A stretch of DNA of 6,610 bases. Origin: Hyphomicrobiales bacterium (GTDB lineage: Bacteria; Pseudomonadota; Alphaproteobacteria; Rhizobiales; JAJFHB01). The notes below the pieces were generated by a model, which saw nothing but the letters and a program-made list of their open reading frames with translations, made no database searches and was not told the origin of the DNA. Positions 1-5,851 of this stretch are shown here, piece by piece. The DNA lies in the NCBI GenBank assembly GCA_021775795.1, contig JAJFHB010000337.1, forward strand, positions 1-6,610. The letters are read 5' to 3'. Numbering within the stretch: position 1 is the stretch's first letter; every line of letters starts with the position of its first letter. The translations under genes and the position numbers were made by a program.

Positions 1-2
1 CC

Positions 3-83
3 AAAGCGAACCTGGCGAACGAGGAAGGCATGCATCATTTTCGGGACCTCACCCAGTGGCGGTTGCTCACCAAGATCGAATAG
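3..83 (+). CDS. C-terminal end of an unidentified protein (partial)
   Basis: The frame starting at base 3 reads 26 codons to a TAG at 81-83, and the peptide ends ...LTQWRLLTKIE. The gene is cut by the left edge of the window. All three forward frames are open here. I prefer this one because about three quarters of its codons end in G or C and it lacks the rare Arg codons (AGA, AGG) that fill the frame starting at base 1. The tail is too short to assign to a family, and I do not recognise it. No hairpin followed by a T-run, as expected of a strong intrinsic terminator, follows the stop. Whether it belongs with the downstream cupin and molybdoenzyme genes is unknown, and the 447-base gap argues against tight coupling. 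Confidence 0.5.
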   Translation, partial: KANLANEEGMHHFRDLTQWRLLTKIE

Positions 84-530
84 TTCCATTTCAGCTCCAT
101 TATCTCAGACTTACGATGGCCGCAAATTAGGCCGAGATGCCCGCGATCTCCAGCATTAAAACTATGGCACGTTTTCGCAGGCACGGATTTGTAGTGGCAT
201 ATCGGTTGCGGCAGATTATATATTTGTCAAACTTAGTGGTAGCGGTTCGCCTCGTTTTTGGCAGTTTTCAGCCAGTGTTAAAGCCTTCCAACAGTTGGTT
301 TCGAGGCCTGCAGATATCCTGACTGGCCGCAAAACGATGCGCAGTGACGGATATTGGACGCACGGACCTGAGCGTCTGTTCCGATATTGATTGACGATAA
401 GATATACAAATACCAAAATTGCCGAAGCCGTCGGGGCACGTCTCGGGCAAGACCTGGCTAAAGCCTGGGTATGGGAAGACAATTTTGCCTGGCGAGGCCG
501 TCAATTCATAACCGTCACGGACCGCAAACG
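84..530 (+). other. Long non-coding stretch upstream of the cupin gene
   Basis: I see no convincing gene here on either strand. The short open frames have no recognisable domain, no good Shine-Dalgarno sequence and an unlikely amino-acid composition. Base composition is more AT-rich than the flanking genes, especially around 213-232 and 396-420. The stretch contains nested short dyads around 271-327, centred on CCAAC-A-GTTGG at 288-298. It also contains a 5-bp inverted repeat (GACGC at 357-361, GCGTC at 372-376) and a possible promoter at 391-419. It most likely holds the promoter and leader of the cupin-molybdoenzyme unit. Confidence 0.5.
391..419 (+). promoter_or_regulatory. Possible sigma-70 promoter for the cupin gene
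   Basis: TTGACG at 391-396 matches the -35 consensus at five of six bases. Seventeen bases later, CAAAAT at 414-419 matches the -10 consensus at four of six. Transcription would start near 426, leaving a leader of about 105 bases before the ATG at 531. The -10 element is poor and the region is AT-rich, so chance is a real alternative. Confidence 0.25.
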
Positions 531-917
531 ATGCTGGATTACACAGAACTCAAGGACGCCGGTGGGCTTGTGCCCTGGCCGCCGATGGTCGATTTGCCCT
601 TCATCAAGGTCATCAAGGGTGACCCGATTCACAGCGGACGATTTGACGTCGGTGGTTTTGGCGTCAGAACCATGGTGGGTGAGTGGTCGTGCACGCCGGG
701 GAGTTTTGAATACACTTACCCCGGTGACGAGCTTTGCATCATCGTGGAAGGCAGAATTCGCCTCAAGGACGAAGATGGCAAAATGCACGAATATGGCGCT
801 GGGGACACATTCTATACGCGTAAAGGCGAAGTGGCGATCTGGCAGGTTTTGGAAACCGTCCGAAAAGTATTCCTCATCCACGACCCCGATGCGGATGATT
901 TTGCCGACCAGGGGTGA
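531..917 (+). CDS. Small single-domain cupin protein (Cupin_3/DUF861-like)
   Basis: The protein has 128 residues and forms one cupin barrel. The core runs from about residue 43 to 115: a strand with G50-E51-W52, then F59-E60-Y61, the E67-L-C-I-I-V-E-G74 turn, the G89-A-G-D92 turn, and W104 where classical cupins place the motif-2 histidine. This pattern, with a conserved Glu but no HxH metal ligands, resembles the Cupin_3 group that includes EutQ-like and ureidoglycine-aminohydrolase-like proteins. There is no signal peptide, so it is probably cytoplasmic. I chose the ATG at 531. An in-frame ATG at 471 would add 20 residues of poor composition with no ribosome site. The site at 531 is also weak (GGAC at 519-522). 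The stop lies 71 bases before the molybdoenzyme start, so the two are probably co-transcribed. The function is not known. A sugar or small-acid binding, isomerase or accessory role is conceivable. Confidence 0.85.
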   Translation: MLDYTELKDAGGLVPWPPMVDLPFIKVIKGDPIHSGRFDVGGFGVRTMVGEWSCTPGSFEYTYPGDELCIIVEGRIRLKDEDGKMHEYGAGDTFYTRKGEVAIWQVLETVRKVFLIHDPDADDFADQG

Positions 918-976
918 CTAAAGGGGCCGATCGCCAAGGGTTTGGGTGACAGGCACTTCAGAACTCAACTTCGCTC

Positions 977-981
977 AGGAG
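977..981 (+). promoter_or_regulatory. Ribosome binding site deciding the molybdoenzyme start
   Basis: AGGAG at 977-981 is one base from the ATG at 983 but seven bases from the in-frame ATG at 989. The normal spacing for a Shine-Dalgarno site therefore favours 989. The difference is only two residues (Met-Thr). Confidence 0.7.
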
Positions 982-988
982 AATGACC

Positions 989-3382
989 ATGGCGGCCGAT
1001 ACAGATAGCCAGCGCATCCCGGTTTACTGCGCCATGTGCTGGTCCAGTTGTGGCTGTACCGCGGTCGTCGAAGAGGGTCGGTTTGTGGCCCTTGAACCCG
1101 ATCCGGAACACCCGACCGGAGCAGCAATTTGCGGCAAGGGCAGAGCCGCGCCGGAGTTGGTCTACAACGAGCAACGATTGCTTCATCCCATGAAACGCAC
1201 GCGCCCGAAAGGCGATCCCGACCCAGGCTGGGAACGCATTACCTGGGATGAGGCTTTGGACACGGTTGCACAAGCGATTGGAGATGTGAGCAGAGAGTGG
1301 GGCAGCGAGGCTGTCGCCTTCAGTATTACCACACAAGCCGGCACGTCCATGCAGGACGGCTACCCCTGGGTAGAACGTCTTCGGCAACATATTGGAACCC
1401 CGAACACGATCACATCCGTAGAGATCTGCAATTTTTCCAAGGACTTCATGTATCCGCATACCTTTGGCACAAACATGCCCATGCCGGATCTGGAACACAC
1501 CGGCTGCATTGTGTTGTGGGGACACAATCCAAGTGCCACGTGGATCGCTCATGCCACCCGCGTCGCCAAAGCAAAGGCCCGCGGCGCAAAACTCGTCTTT
1601 ATTGATCCTCTCCGCGCCGGGTTTGCCAGAAAAGCTGACCAATGGCTGCAGGTCAGGCCGGGAACCGACGGTGCGCTTGCGCTTGGCATAGCGGCAGTGA
1701 TGATCAATGAAGGCCTGTTCGATCGTGCGTTTGTTCGCGATTGGACCAATGGCCCCCTCCTGGTTCGCGATGACACCGGCGAGTTTCTCTCAGCCGCCGA
1801 CCTGGACGCCGATGGCAATGCAAATCAACGTGTTGCCTGGGACCGCGCCCGCGGCGGTACCGTTTTGTACGACCTCGAAAGCGGAGCATATGAACGCGCG
1901 GGGTCTGATCTTGCGCTCGCCGGCCATTATGAAGTGCGCTGTTTGAAGGGCACGGTTTCCTGTCGCCCGGCGTTCGAGCTCTACACCGAAATCTGCAACG
2001 GTTACTCTCCCGAACGGGTTGAAAAGATTACCTGGGTTCCAGCCGAACAAGTGCGAGAAACGGCCCGGTTGATGGCAAGCTCCGGTCCGGTTTCGATCTA
2101 CGCTTGGGCGGGCCTCGAGCAACAGTCGAATTCCAGCCAGACCAACCGTGCGGTAGCTCTTCTCTATGCGTTGACAGGCAGCTTCGACGCAAAGGGGGGG
2201 AATGTGCAGTTCGAAGCGCTGCAACTCAATGACATAACCGGAAGTGGAATGTTGTCGCCGGTACAAAGCCAGAAAGCCTTGGGCATCGAAAAGCGTCCGC
2301 TTGGACCTGAAGCTATCAACGGCTGGATTGCGACTGACGCGCTCTATGATGCAGCGCTTGAAAGCAAGCCTTATCCCGTAAAGGCGCTCGTGAGTTTTGG
2401 CGGCAATGTCGTGATGTCCCACGCCGACGGCGAACGGGGAGCCCGCGCCCTTGATGTGCTTAATTTTATGGTGCATGCGGACATATTCCTGACGCCCACG
2501 GCATCCCACGCCGACATTGTGCTTCCAGTAAACACGGCATGGGAGCGTGAGGCTGTCCGTGTCGGCTTTGCAGTGGATCAAAGGGCCAAAAGCCATGTCC
2601 AGTTTCGCCAGAAGGTCGTGGAGCCTCAAGGTGAATCACAATCAGATGCCTGGATCGCATTCGAATTGGCAATGCGCCTCGGCTACAGCAAAACCTTCTG
2701 GGATGGCGATATGGAAGCGGGCTACAGAGAGATGCTGGAGCCCGCTGGCGTCGAACTCGATGACTTGAAGCGGCAGCCGCGCGGCATAACCGTTCCGCTT
2801 GAAACGCGCTATCGAAAATATGCAGGTTCGAGCCGTGATGATGCACCCGGATTCAACACTCCAACCAGGAAAGTCGAGATCTACTCGGAAACCCTCAAGA
2901 AAGCGGGATATGACCCGCTGCCCAAGTATGTCGAACCCGCCATGGGCCCTGTTTCGCGGCCTGACCTGGCAGAAGACTTTCCATTGATACTGACCTCAGC
3001 CAAGTCAACACACTTCCTGCACAGCCAGGGGCGCGCACTCCCTTCGTTGCGGCGGTTTGAGCCTGAACCGGTTGTCGAAATTCACCCCAGCGTGGCGTCT
3101 GAAAGGCATTTTGAGAATGGCGATTGGGTCACCTTGTCGACGCCACACGGTCGCTTGAAACTCAAGGCTCATGTTTCGCCCCATCTGCATCCCAAGGTGG
3201 TGAGAGCGACACATGGCTGGTGGCAGTCGTGCGAGCCGTTGTCGGTATCTAACTACGACCCGCTCGATGATGGCGGGGCTAATTTGAACCGCGCCATCGG
3301 TAATGATGTCGTCGATCCAATTAGTGGTGCTGTGCCCCACAAGGCTTACCTGTGCCAGATTGAGCCTGTGACAGAGACGTAA
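989..3382 (+). CDS. Molybdopterin oxidoreductase (DMSO reductase family) with a [4Fe-4S] cluster
   Basis: The protein has 797 residues, a usual length for the catalytic subunits of this family (numbering from the ATG at 989). The N-terminal cluster motif is C14-x2-C17-x3-C21-x26-C48, followed by G-K-G, as in Fe-S-containing members. The molybdopterin domain spans roughly residues 50-640, with W-G-H-N-P near 177-181 and the family's G-G-N-V at 403-406. C147, in the stretch E-I-C-N-F-S-K-D, sits where Cys, Ser, Asp or Sec binds molybdenum, so Cys ligation is likely. The dinucleotide-binding C-terminal domain runs from about 665 (P-L-I-L-T-S-A-K) to 795. The cluster motif begins almost at the N-terminus and there is no twin-arginine leader, so a cytoplasmic enzyme is expected. 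No Fe-S (PhsB-like) or membrane-anchor subunit is encoded in this window. Thiosulfate/polysulfide reductase-like annotations would be generic. Acetylene-hydratase-like or hydroxytransferase-like non-redox chemistry is also possible. The substrate is unknown. Confidence 0.93.
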   Translation: MAADTDSQRIPVYCAMCWSSCGCTAVVEEGRFVALEPDPEHPTGAAICGKGRAAPELVYNEQRLLHPMKRTRPKGDPDPGWERITWDEALDTVAQAIGDVSREWGSEAVAFSITTQAGTSMQDGYPWVERLRQHIGTPNTITSVEICNFSKDFMYPHTFGTNMPMPDLEHTGCIVLWGHNPSATWIAHATRVAKAKARGAKLVFIDPLRAGFARKADQWLQVRPGTDGALALGIAAVMINEGLFDRAFVRDWTNGPLLVRDDTGEFLSAADLDADGNANQRVAWDRARGGTVLYDLESGAYERAGSDLALAGHYEVRCLKGTVSCRPAFELYTEICNGYSPERVEKITWVPAEQVRETARLMASSGPVSIYAWAGLEQQSNSSQTNRAVALLYALTGSFDAKGGNVQFEALQLNDITGSGMLSPVQSQKALGIEKRPLGPEAINGWIATDALYDAALESKPYPVKALVSFGGNVVMSHADGERGARALDVLNFMVHADIFLTPTASHADIVLPVNTAWEREAVRVGFAVDQRAKSHVQFRQKVVEPQGESQSDAWIAFELAMRLGYSKTFWDGDMEAGYREMLEPAGVELDDLKRQPRGITVPLETRYRKYAGSSRDDAPGFNTPTRKVEIYSETLKKAGYDPLPKYVEPAMGPVSRPDLAEDFPLILTSAKSTHFLHSQGRALPSLRRFEPEPVVEIHPSVASERHFENGDWVTLSTPHGRLKLKAHVSPHLHPKVVRATHGWWQSCEPLSVSNYDPLDDGGANLNRAIGNDVVDPISGAVPHKAYLCQIEPVTET

Positions 3383-3612
3383 CAGCCGCCCGGAAAGCGC
3401 CAGCAAAACGAAATATGTGCGTCTTGATGGTCGGTGTCGATAGCGCGTTGCCCTTCAAAAGAGCGCAGTCAGCTGTCGTGACTCGATGTGCAGCTAACAG
3501 ATAATCTTTGGAAAGCCCGATGATCGCTGGCATTTGCCTGCATCTCAGAGCGCCTGGAGAATTGTCCCAGAATCTAAAAAAGGTATATTTGCCTGACTTA
3601 TTACAAAACGGC

Positions 3613-3641
3613 TTGCATCACCTCGGCGCCACTGCTTAAAT
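3613..3641 (+). promoter_or_regulatory. Possible promoter upstream of the dyad region
   Basis: TTGCAT at 3613-3618 and TTAAAT at 3636-3641 are separated by 17 bases. The -35 matches consensus at three of six bases and the -10 at four of six. Transcription would begin near 3648, just before the nested dyads, so these would lie in the leader RNA, and a protein bound to the FNR-type box would block elongation or initiation. It is weak evidence. A promoter activated from the FNR box, starting near 3749, is the competing model, but no good -10 is visible there. Confidence 0.25.
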
Positions 3642-3675
3642 GTACAGGGCAAATGATTTGGAAACTGACCTGCTG

Positions 3676-3693
3676 CAAGCAGAAATCTGCTTG
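3676..3693 (+). promoter_or_regulatory. 18-bp palindrome, candidate operator
   Basis: CAAGCAGA-AA-TCTGCTTG has perfect 8-bp arms around a two-base centre. Such a short centre disfavours an RNA hairpin at full arm length and favours a site for a dimeric DNA-binding protein. I do not recognise it as a known operator. Its centre lies 23 bases upstream of the centre of the FNR-type box. Confidence 0.45.
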
Positions 3694-3700
3694 ATTTTGT

Positions 3701-3714
3701 TTGATAAAAATCAA
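3701..3714 (+). promoter_or_regulatory. FNR/FixK-type binding site, perfect match to TTGAT-N4-ATCAA
   Basis: The bases read TTGAT-AAAA-ATCAA, with both half-sites exact. In alphaproteobacteria, CRP/FNR-family regulators (FnrL, FixK, Dnr types) bind this consensus and respond to low oxygen or nitrogen oxides. The site's centre lies 58 bases before the GTG start. For class II activation the start of transcription would be about 41 bases downstream, near 3749, which would leave only a very short leader before AGGAGG at 3755-3760. The -10 sequence there is poor (for example TACGGA at 3733-3738), so activation versus repression is undecided. An additional TTGAT half-site lies exactly 10 bases upstream, at 3691-3695. 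Confidence 0.7.
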
Positions 3715-3754
3715 CTCACCGGTCAGTTTGTGTACGGAGTGACTTTAAACGAAT

Positions 3755-3760
3755 AGGAGG
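3755..3760 (+). promoter_or_regulatory. Strong ribosome binding site fixing the GTG start
   Basis: AGGAGG at 3755-3760 is a consensus Shine-Dalgarno sequence, five bases before the GTG at 3766. It supports this non-ATG start and a high translation rate for the binding protein, which is normally the most abundant component of an ABC importer. Confidence 0.85.
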
Positions 3761-3765
3761 GGATT

Positions 3766-5079
3766 GTGCGAAACAAAAAGCTACAAGGGCGCCGTAAGGC
3801 ACTAAAAATCTTGGGCGGTGTAGGCGTTACAGTTGGAGCATCAACCGTTTCGATGCCCTGGATAAGGAAAGTCAGCGCGGCCGACAGCATTGTTCTCGGC
3901 GTACCATCCTCTCTGTCGACACCTTATGGGGTGGCAGATGACACGGATCACCTGAACGGCACCATTCTTGCCCAGGAAGAGATCAATGCTGCTGGCGGTA
4001 TACTTGGCCGTGAGCTCGAGCTCTTCACGCCTGACTATGACAAATTGTCATCGGAAAGCACGCGCCAGGCGATTGCGGCGTGTAGCGATAAAAAAGTACA
4101 CGCAATCTCGAACGCTTTCACCTTTGCCCCGATTCCGGCGATGGATGAATCGACGAAACACCCATGCCCCTATCTGCAGGGCAACACACAGCGTAACGCG
4201 ACCGAGCACTTCAGTACTGATCCGGAGAAATACAGCCACGTCTTCCAGACGGACCCCTCGGAGGTCAATTATGGCTGGACCTATCCTATCATCATGAAAG
4301 AGATGGAAACCGCCCAGGGCTTTACGCCCAAGAACCGCAGGATCCACATCGTCGCAGAGCAGGTTGGCTACAACCAGACCATCCTCAAAGCAGCCAGGGA
4401 AGCAATTCCGAATTCTGATTATGAACTGGCGGAAGTGACAGACATTCAATACCCGGTCAATGACTGGGGACCGGTCATGCGGCGTCTGAAGGAAGTGGAT
4501 GCAGGCCTGATCTTCATCGACCACTGGGTGGCGGCCGAATATGCAGCCTTCTGCAAGCAATTCCTGGCGGACCCTGTCAAGGATTCTCTCGTCTATCTCC
4601 AGTACGGTCCTTCCCAACCGGAGTTTCTTGAACTGGGCGGTCGTGCAACGGAAGGTTTCTGCTGGAGCACAGTGCTTGGGGTTTATGGCGACGAGATCGG
4701 CCAGGACTTCAGGCGCAAATATATAGAGCGGTTCCCTGAATTCGAAGGCAACATGGGCCTCGTTTACACAGGAAACGGTTACGATATCGCGAGATACCTG
4801 CAGGCATCCTGGGAAGCGACCGGTGATCCGGACAACTTCAAGGAGAATTGCGACTGGATTCGCGAGAACCCATTCCGCGGCGTGTGCGGTAATATGGACA
4901 TGAACAACCAGTTCCAGGAAGCGCGCCACTATCCTGACAACGGCTTCGGCAATCAGGCTGACTCGGTAGAATCGGGTATGAGCCAGTTGTTCGTTCAGGT
5001 CCAGGATGGAGAACACAAGATTATCTGGCCCAATGAGATCGCCGAATCGACTCTCAGGCCGGCTCCGTGGTGGGGCTGA
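3766..5079 (+). CDS. Tat-exported ABC substrate-binding protein, branched-chain amino acid/amide class
   Basis: The protein has 437 residues, slightly long for LivJ-like proteins and close to urea- or amide-binding relatives (UrtA, FmdD). The leader has twin arginines R9-R10 in G-R-R-K-A-L-K-I-L, a glycine/valine-rich hydrophobic stretch at 16-28, and a probable signal peptidase site near S37-A-A39. It is therefore likely to fold in the cytoplasm and be exported to the periplasm by Tat. The mature part fits the Peripla_BP_6/Peripla_BP_5 type I fold: I-V-L-G at 42-45, then G65-x3-A69-x3-I73-N-A-A-G-G-I-L-G81, which is the family's first-lobe helix. Closing residues are P-A-P-W-W-G. The two ATPases directly downstream confirm a HAAT-type importer. 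The substrate cannot be deduced. An amide, an amino acid or an organic acid handled by the upstream molybdoenzyme is an inference from context. The FNR-type box and strong ribosome site lie just upstream. Confidence 0.92.
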   Translation: MRNKKLQGRRKALKILGGVGVTVGASTVSMPWIRKVSAADSIVLGVPSSLSTPYGVADDTDHLNGTILAQEEINAAGGILGRELELFTPDYDKLSSESTRQAIAACSDKKVHAISNAFTFAPIPAMDESTKHPCPYLQGNTQRNATEHFSTDPEKYSHVFQTDPSEVNYGWTYPIIMKEMETAQGFTPKNRRIHIVAEQVGYNQTILKAAREAIPNSDYELAEVTDIQYPVNDWGPVMRRLKEVDAGLIFIDHWVAAEYAAFCKQFLADPVKDSLVYLQYGPSQPEFLELGGRATEGFCWSTVLGVYGDEIGQDFRRKYIERFPEFEGNMGLVYTGNGYDIARYLQASWEATGDPDNFKENCDWIRENPFRGVCGNMDMNNQFQEARHYPDNGFGNQADSVESGMSQLFVQVQDGEHKIIWPNEIAESTLRPAPWWG

Positions 5080-5110
5080 TAATTGCCAAGGGGCGGACTG
5101 GTATTTCGCC

Positions 5111-5842
5111 ATGAGCGAACCCTCGTCCGCCCCTCTTTTTGCCTGCCGGGATCTTTACCTTGATCTCGGCGGCCGTGAGATTCTCCGCGATATCGGTTTC
5201 GAGATAGAGCCTGGCGAGGTGCTGGGCATTATCGGGCCGAACGGGGCGGGGAAAACAAGCTTGCTTGAGATTCTCTCAGGCCGTTACACGCCTAAATCCG
5301 GCGAAGTGTTCTACAACGGACGGGACATCAACAAGCTGCGTCTGTTCGAACGCGCCCGGCTGGGTATTGGGCGAACTTATCAAACGCCGGTCGTCTGCGA
5401 AGACCTGACCGTCGGTGAAACCTTCAAGGCGGCCCGTCAGGCTTACAAACCTTATCTCACCCGTTTCGATGCCGAATACGCTGCGGCCCTCGTCCACTTC
5501 ACAGCCGATGAAGACACACCGTGCGCGCAGTTGAAAACTTTTGAACGTCGCCAGCTGTTGCTGGCGAATATTCTGATGAAGCAACCCAAACTGCTTTTGA
5601 TGGACGAACCGGCAGCCGGTCTGATCAATTCGGAAATCGACCAGATCGACTCGATCCTGCGAATGTTGTCCAAGGAAATGAACATTGCCGTGGTCATCGT
5701 TGAGCACCGCATCGAACTGCTCGATACCATTGCTGATCGGGTCGTTGTCATGGATGCTGGAGAAATCATCGCGGCGGGATTGCTCGGTGACGTCGTCAAT
5801 AGCCCGCAAGTGCGCGCTGCATATTTTGAACACGTAGAGTGA
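5111..5842 (+). CDS. ABC transporter ATPase, LivG-like, with a degenerate signature motif
   Basis: The protein has 243 residues. It energises uptake from the cytoplasmic face as half of an ATPase heterodimer with the next gene's product. Visible motifs are Walker A G42-P-N-G-A-G-K48-T49, Q-loop R88-T-Y-Q91, Walker B L161-L-L-M-D165-E166, the LivG-like D-loop P-A-A-G-L at 167-171, and switch histidine H199 in V-I-V-E-H. The signature is abnormal. Spacing to Walker B aligns L141-K-T-F-E145 without gaps to the LSxGQ/LAYGQ of LivG, so the ATP-contacting Ser and Gly are replaced by Lys and Phe. The region before it is also shorter than in typical LivG. I chose the ATG at 5111 because residues upstream in frame overlap the previous gene and do not resemble the family; its ribosome site is weak. 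It lies 31 bases after the binding protein and 9 before the LivF-like gene. Confidence 0.92.
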   Translation: MSEPSSAPLFACRDLYLDLGGREILRDIGFEIEPGEVLGIIGPNGAGKTSLLEILSGRYTPKSGEVFYNGRDINKLRLFERARLGIGRTYQTPVVCEDLTVGETFKAARQAYKPYLTRFDAEYAAALVHFTADEDTPCAQLKTFERRQLLLANILMKQPKLLLMDEPAAGLINSEIDQIDSILRMLSKEMNIAVVIVEHRIELLDTIADRVVVMDAGEIIAAGLLGDVVNSPQVRAAYFEHVE

Positions 5843-5851
5843 TCGCGGCTG

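Larger units (their letters stand above)
3662..3729 (+). repeat. 9-bp outer inverted repeat enclosing two inner dyads
   Basis: AAACTGACC at 3662-3670 is the exact reverse complement of GGTCAGTTT at 3721-3729, with 50 bases between. Inside lie an 18-bp palindrome (3676-3693) and an 8-bp-arm dyad (TTGATTTT at 3691-3698, AAAATCAA at 3707-3714). The inner arms share three bases (3691-3693), so both hairpins cannot form at full length at once. In RNA this could fold as a three-way junction ending 25 bases before the AGGAGG ribosome site. In DNA it could be a compound operator. Confidence 0.6.
3383..3765 (+). other. Regulatory intergenic region before the transport operon
   Basis: There is no supportable gene here, and composition becomes AT-rich from about 3575 onward. 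The first part has no clear intrinsic terminator after the molybdoenzyme, and contains a small dyad, AGTCA (3467-3471) with TGACT (3479-3483). The second part concentrates symmetry just before the binding-protein gene: CAAAT-G-ATTTG at 3650-3660, a 9-bp inverted repeat at 3662/3721, an 18-bp palindrome at 3676-3693, and an FNR-type box at 3701-3714. The length and content indicate that the transport genes have their own regulated promoter rather than simply reading through from the molybdoenzyme. Confidence 0.7.

Noticed and set aside
118..136. GGCC-N8-GGCC hairpin as a terminator for the upstream gene
   Set aside because: The stem is only four base pairs and no T-run follows.
137..322. 61-codon open frame beginning ATG at 137
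   Set aside because: It has no Shine-Dalgarno site, no recognisable domain, a codon pattern unlike the neighbouring genes, and it runs through the nested dyads.
383..400. Possible second FNR-type box (TTGAT at 387-391)
   Set aside because: Only the left half-site matches. The right half (GATAA) agrees with ATCAA at two of five positions.
471..530. 20-residue N-terminal extension of the cupin protein
   Set aside because: The ATG at 471 has no ribosome site and the added residues do not resemble a cupin N-terminus. The ATG at 531 fits better, although its own ribosome site is weak.
391..921. 176-codon open frame overlapping the cupin gene in another frame
   Set aside because: The translation is rich in Arg, Ser and Trp, has no domain, and is a shadow of the clear cupin reading frame.
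2194..2200. Run of seven G within the molybdoenzyme gene as a possible frameshift
   Set aside because: The frame is intact and encodes the expected K-G-G-N-V motif, so there is no sign of a frameshift here.
1790..2629. 279-codon minus-strand open frame inside the molybdoenzyme gene
   Set aside because: It is antisense to a strongly supported gene, has no recognisable domain, and such shadows are common opposite GC-rich coding sequence.
3528..3542. Sigma-54-like sequence (TGGCATTTGC followed by CTGCA)
   Set aside because: The spacing between the GG and GC elements is one base short of the strict requirement, and the second element is imperfect.
4048..5112. 354-codon minus-strand open frame opposite the binding-protein gene
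   Set aside because: The translation has no domain and mirrors the codon bias of the sense gene, which has a signal peptide, a strong ribosome site and family motifs.
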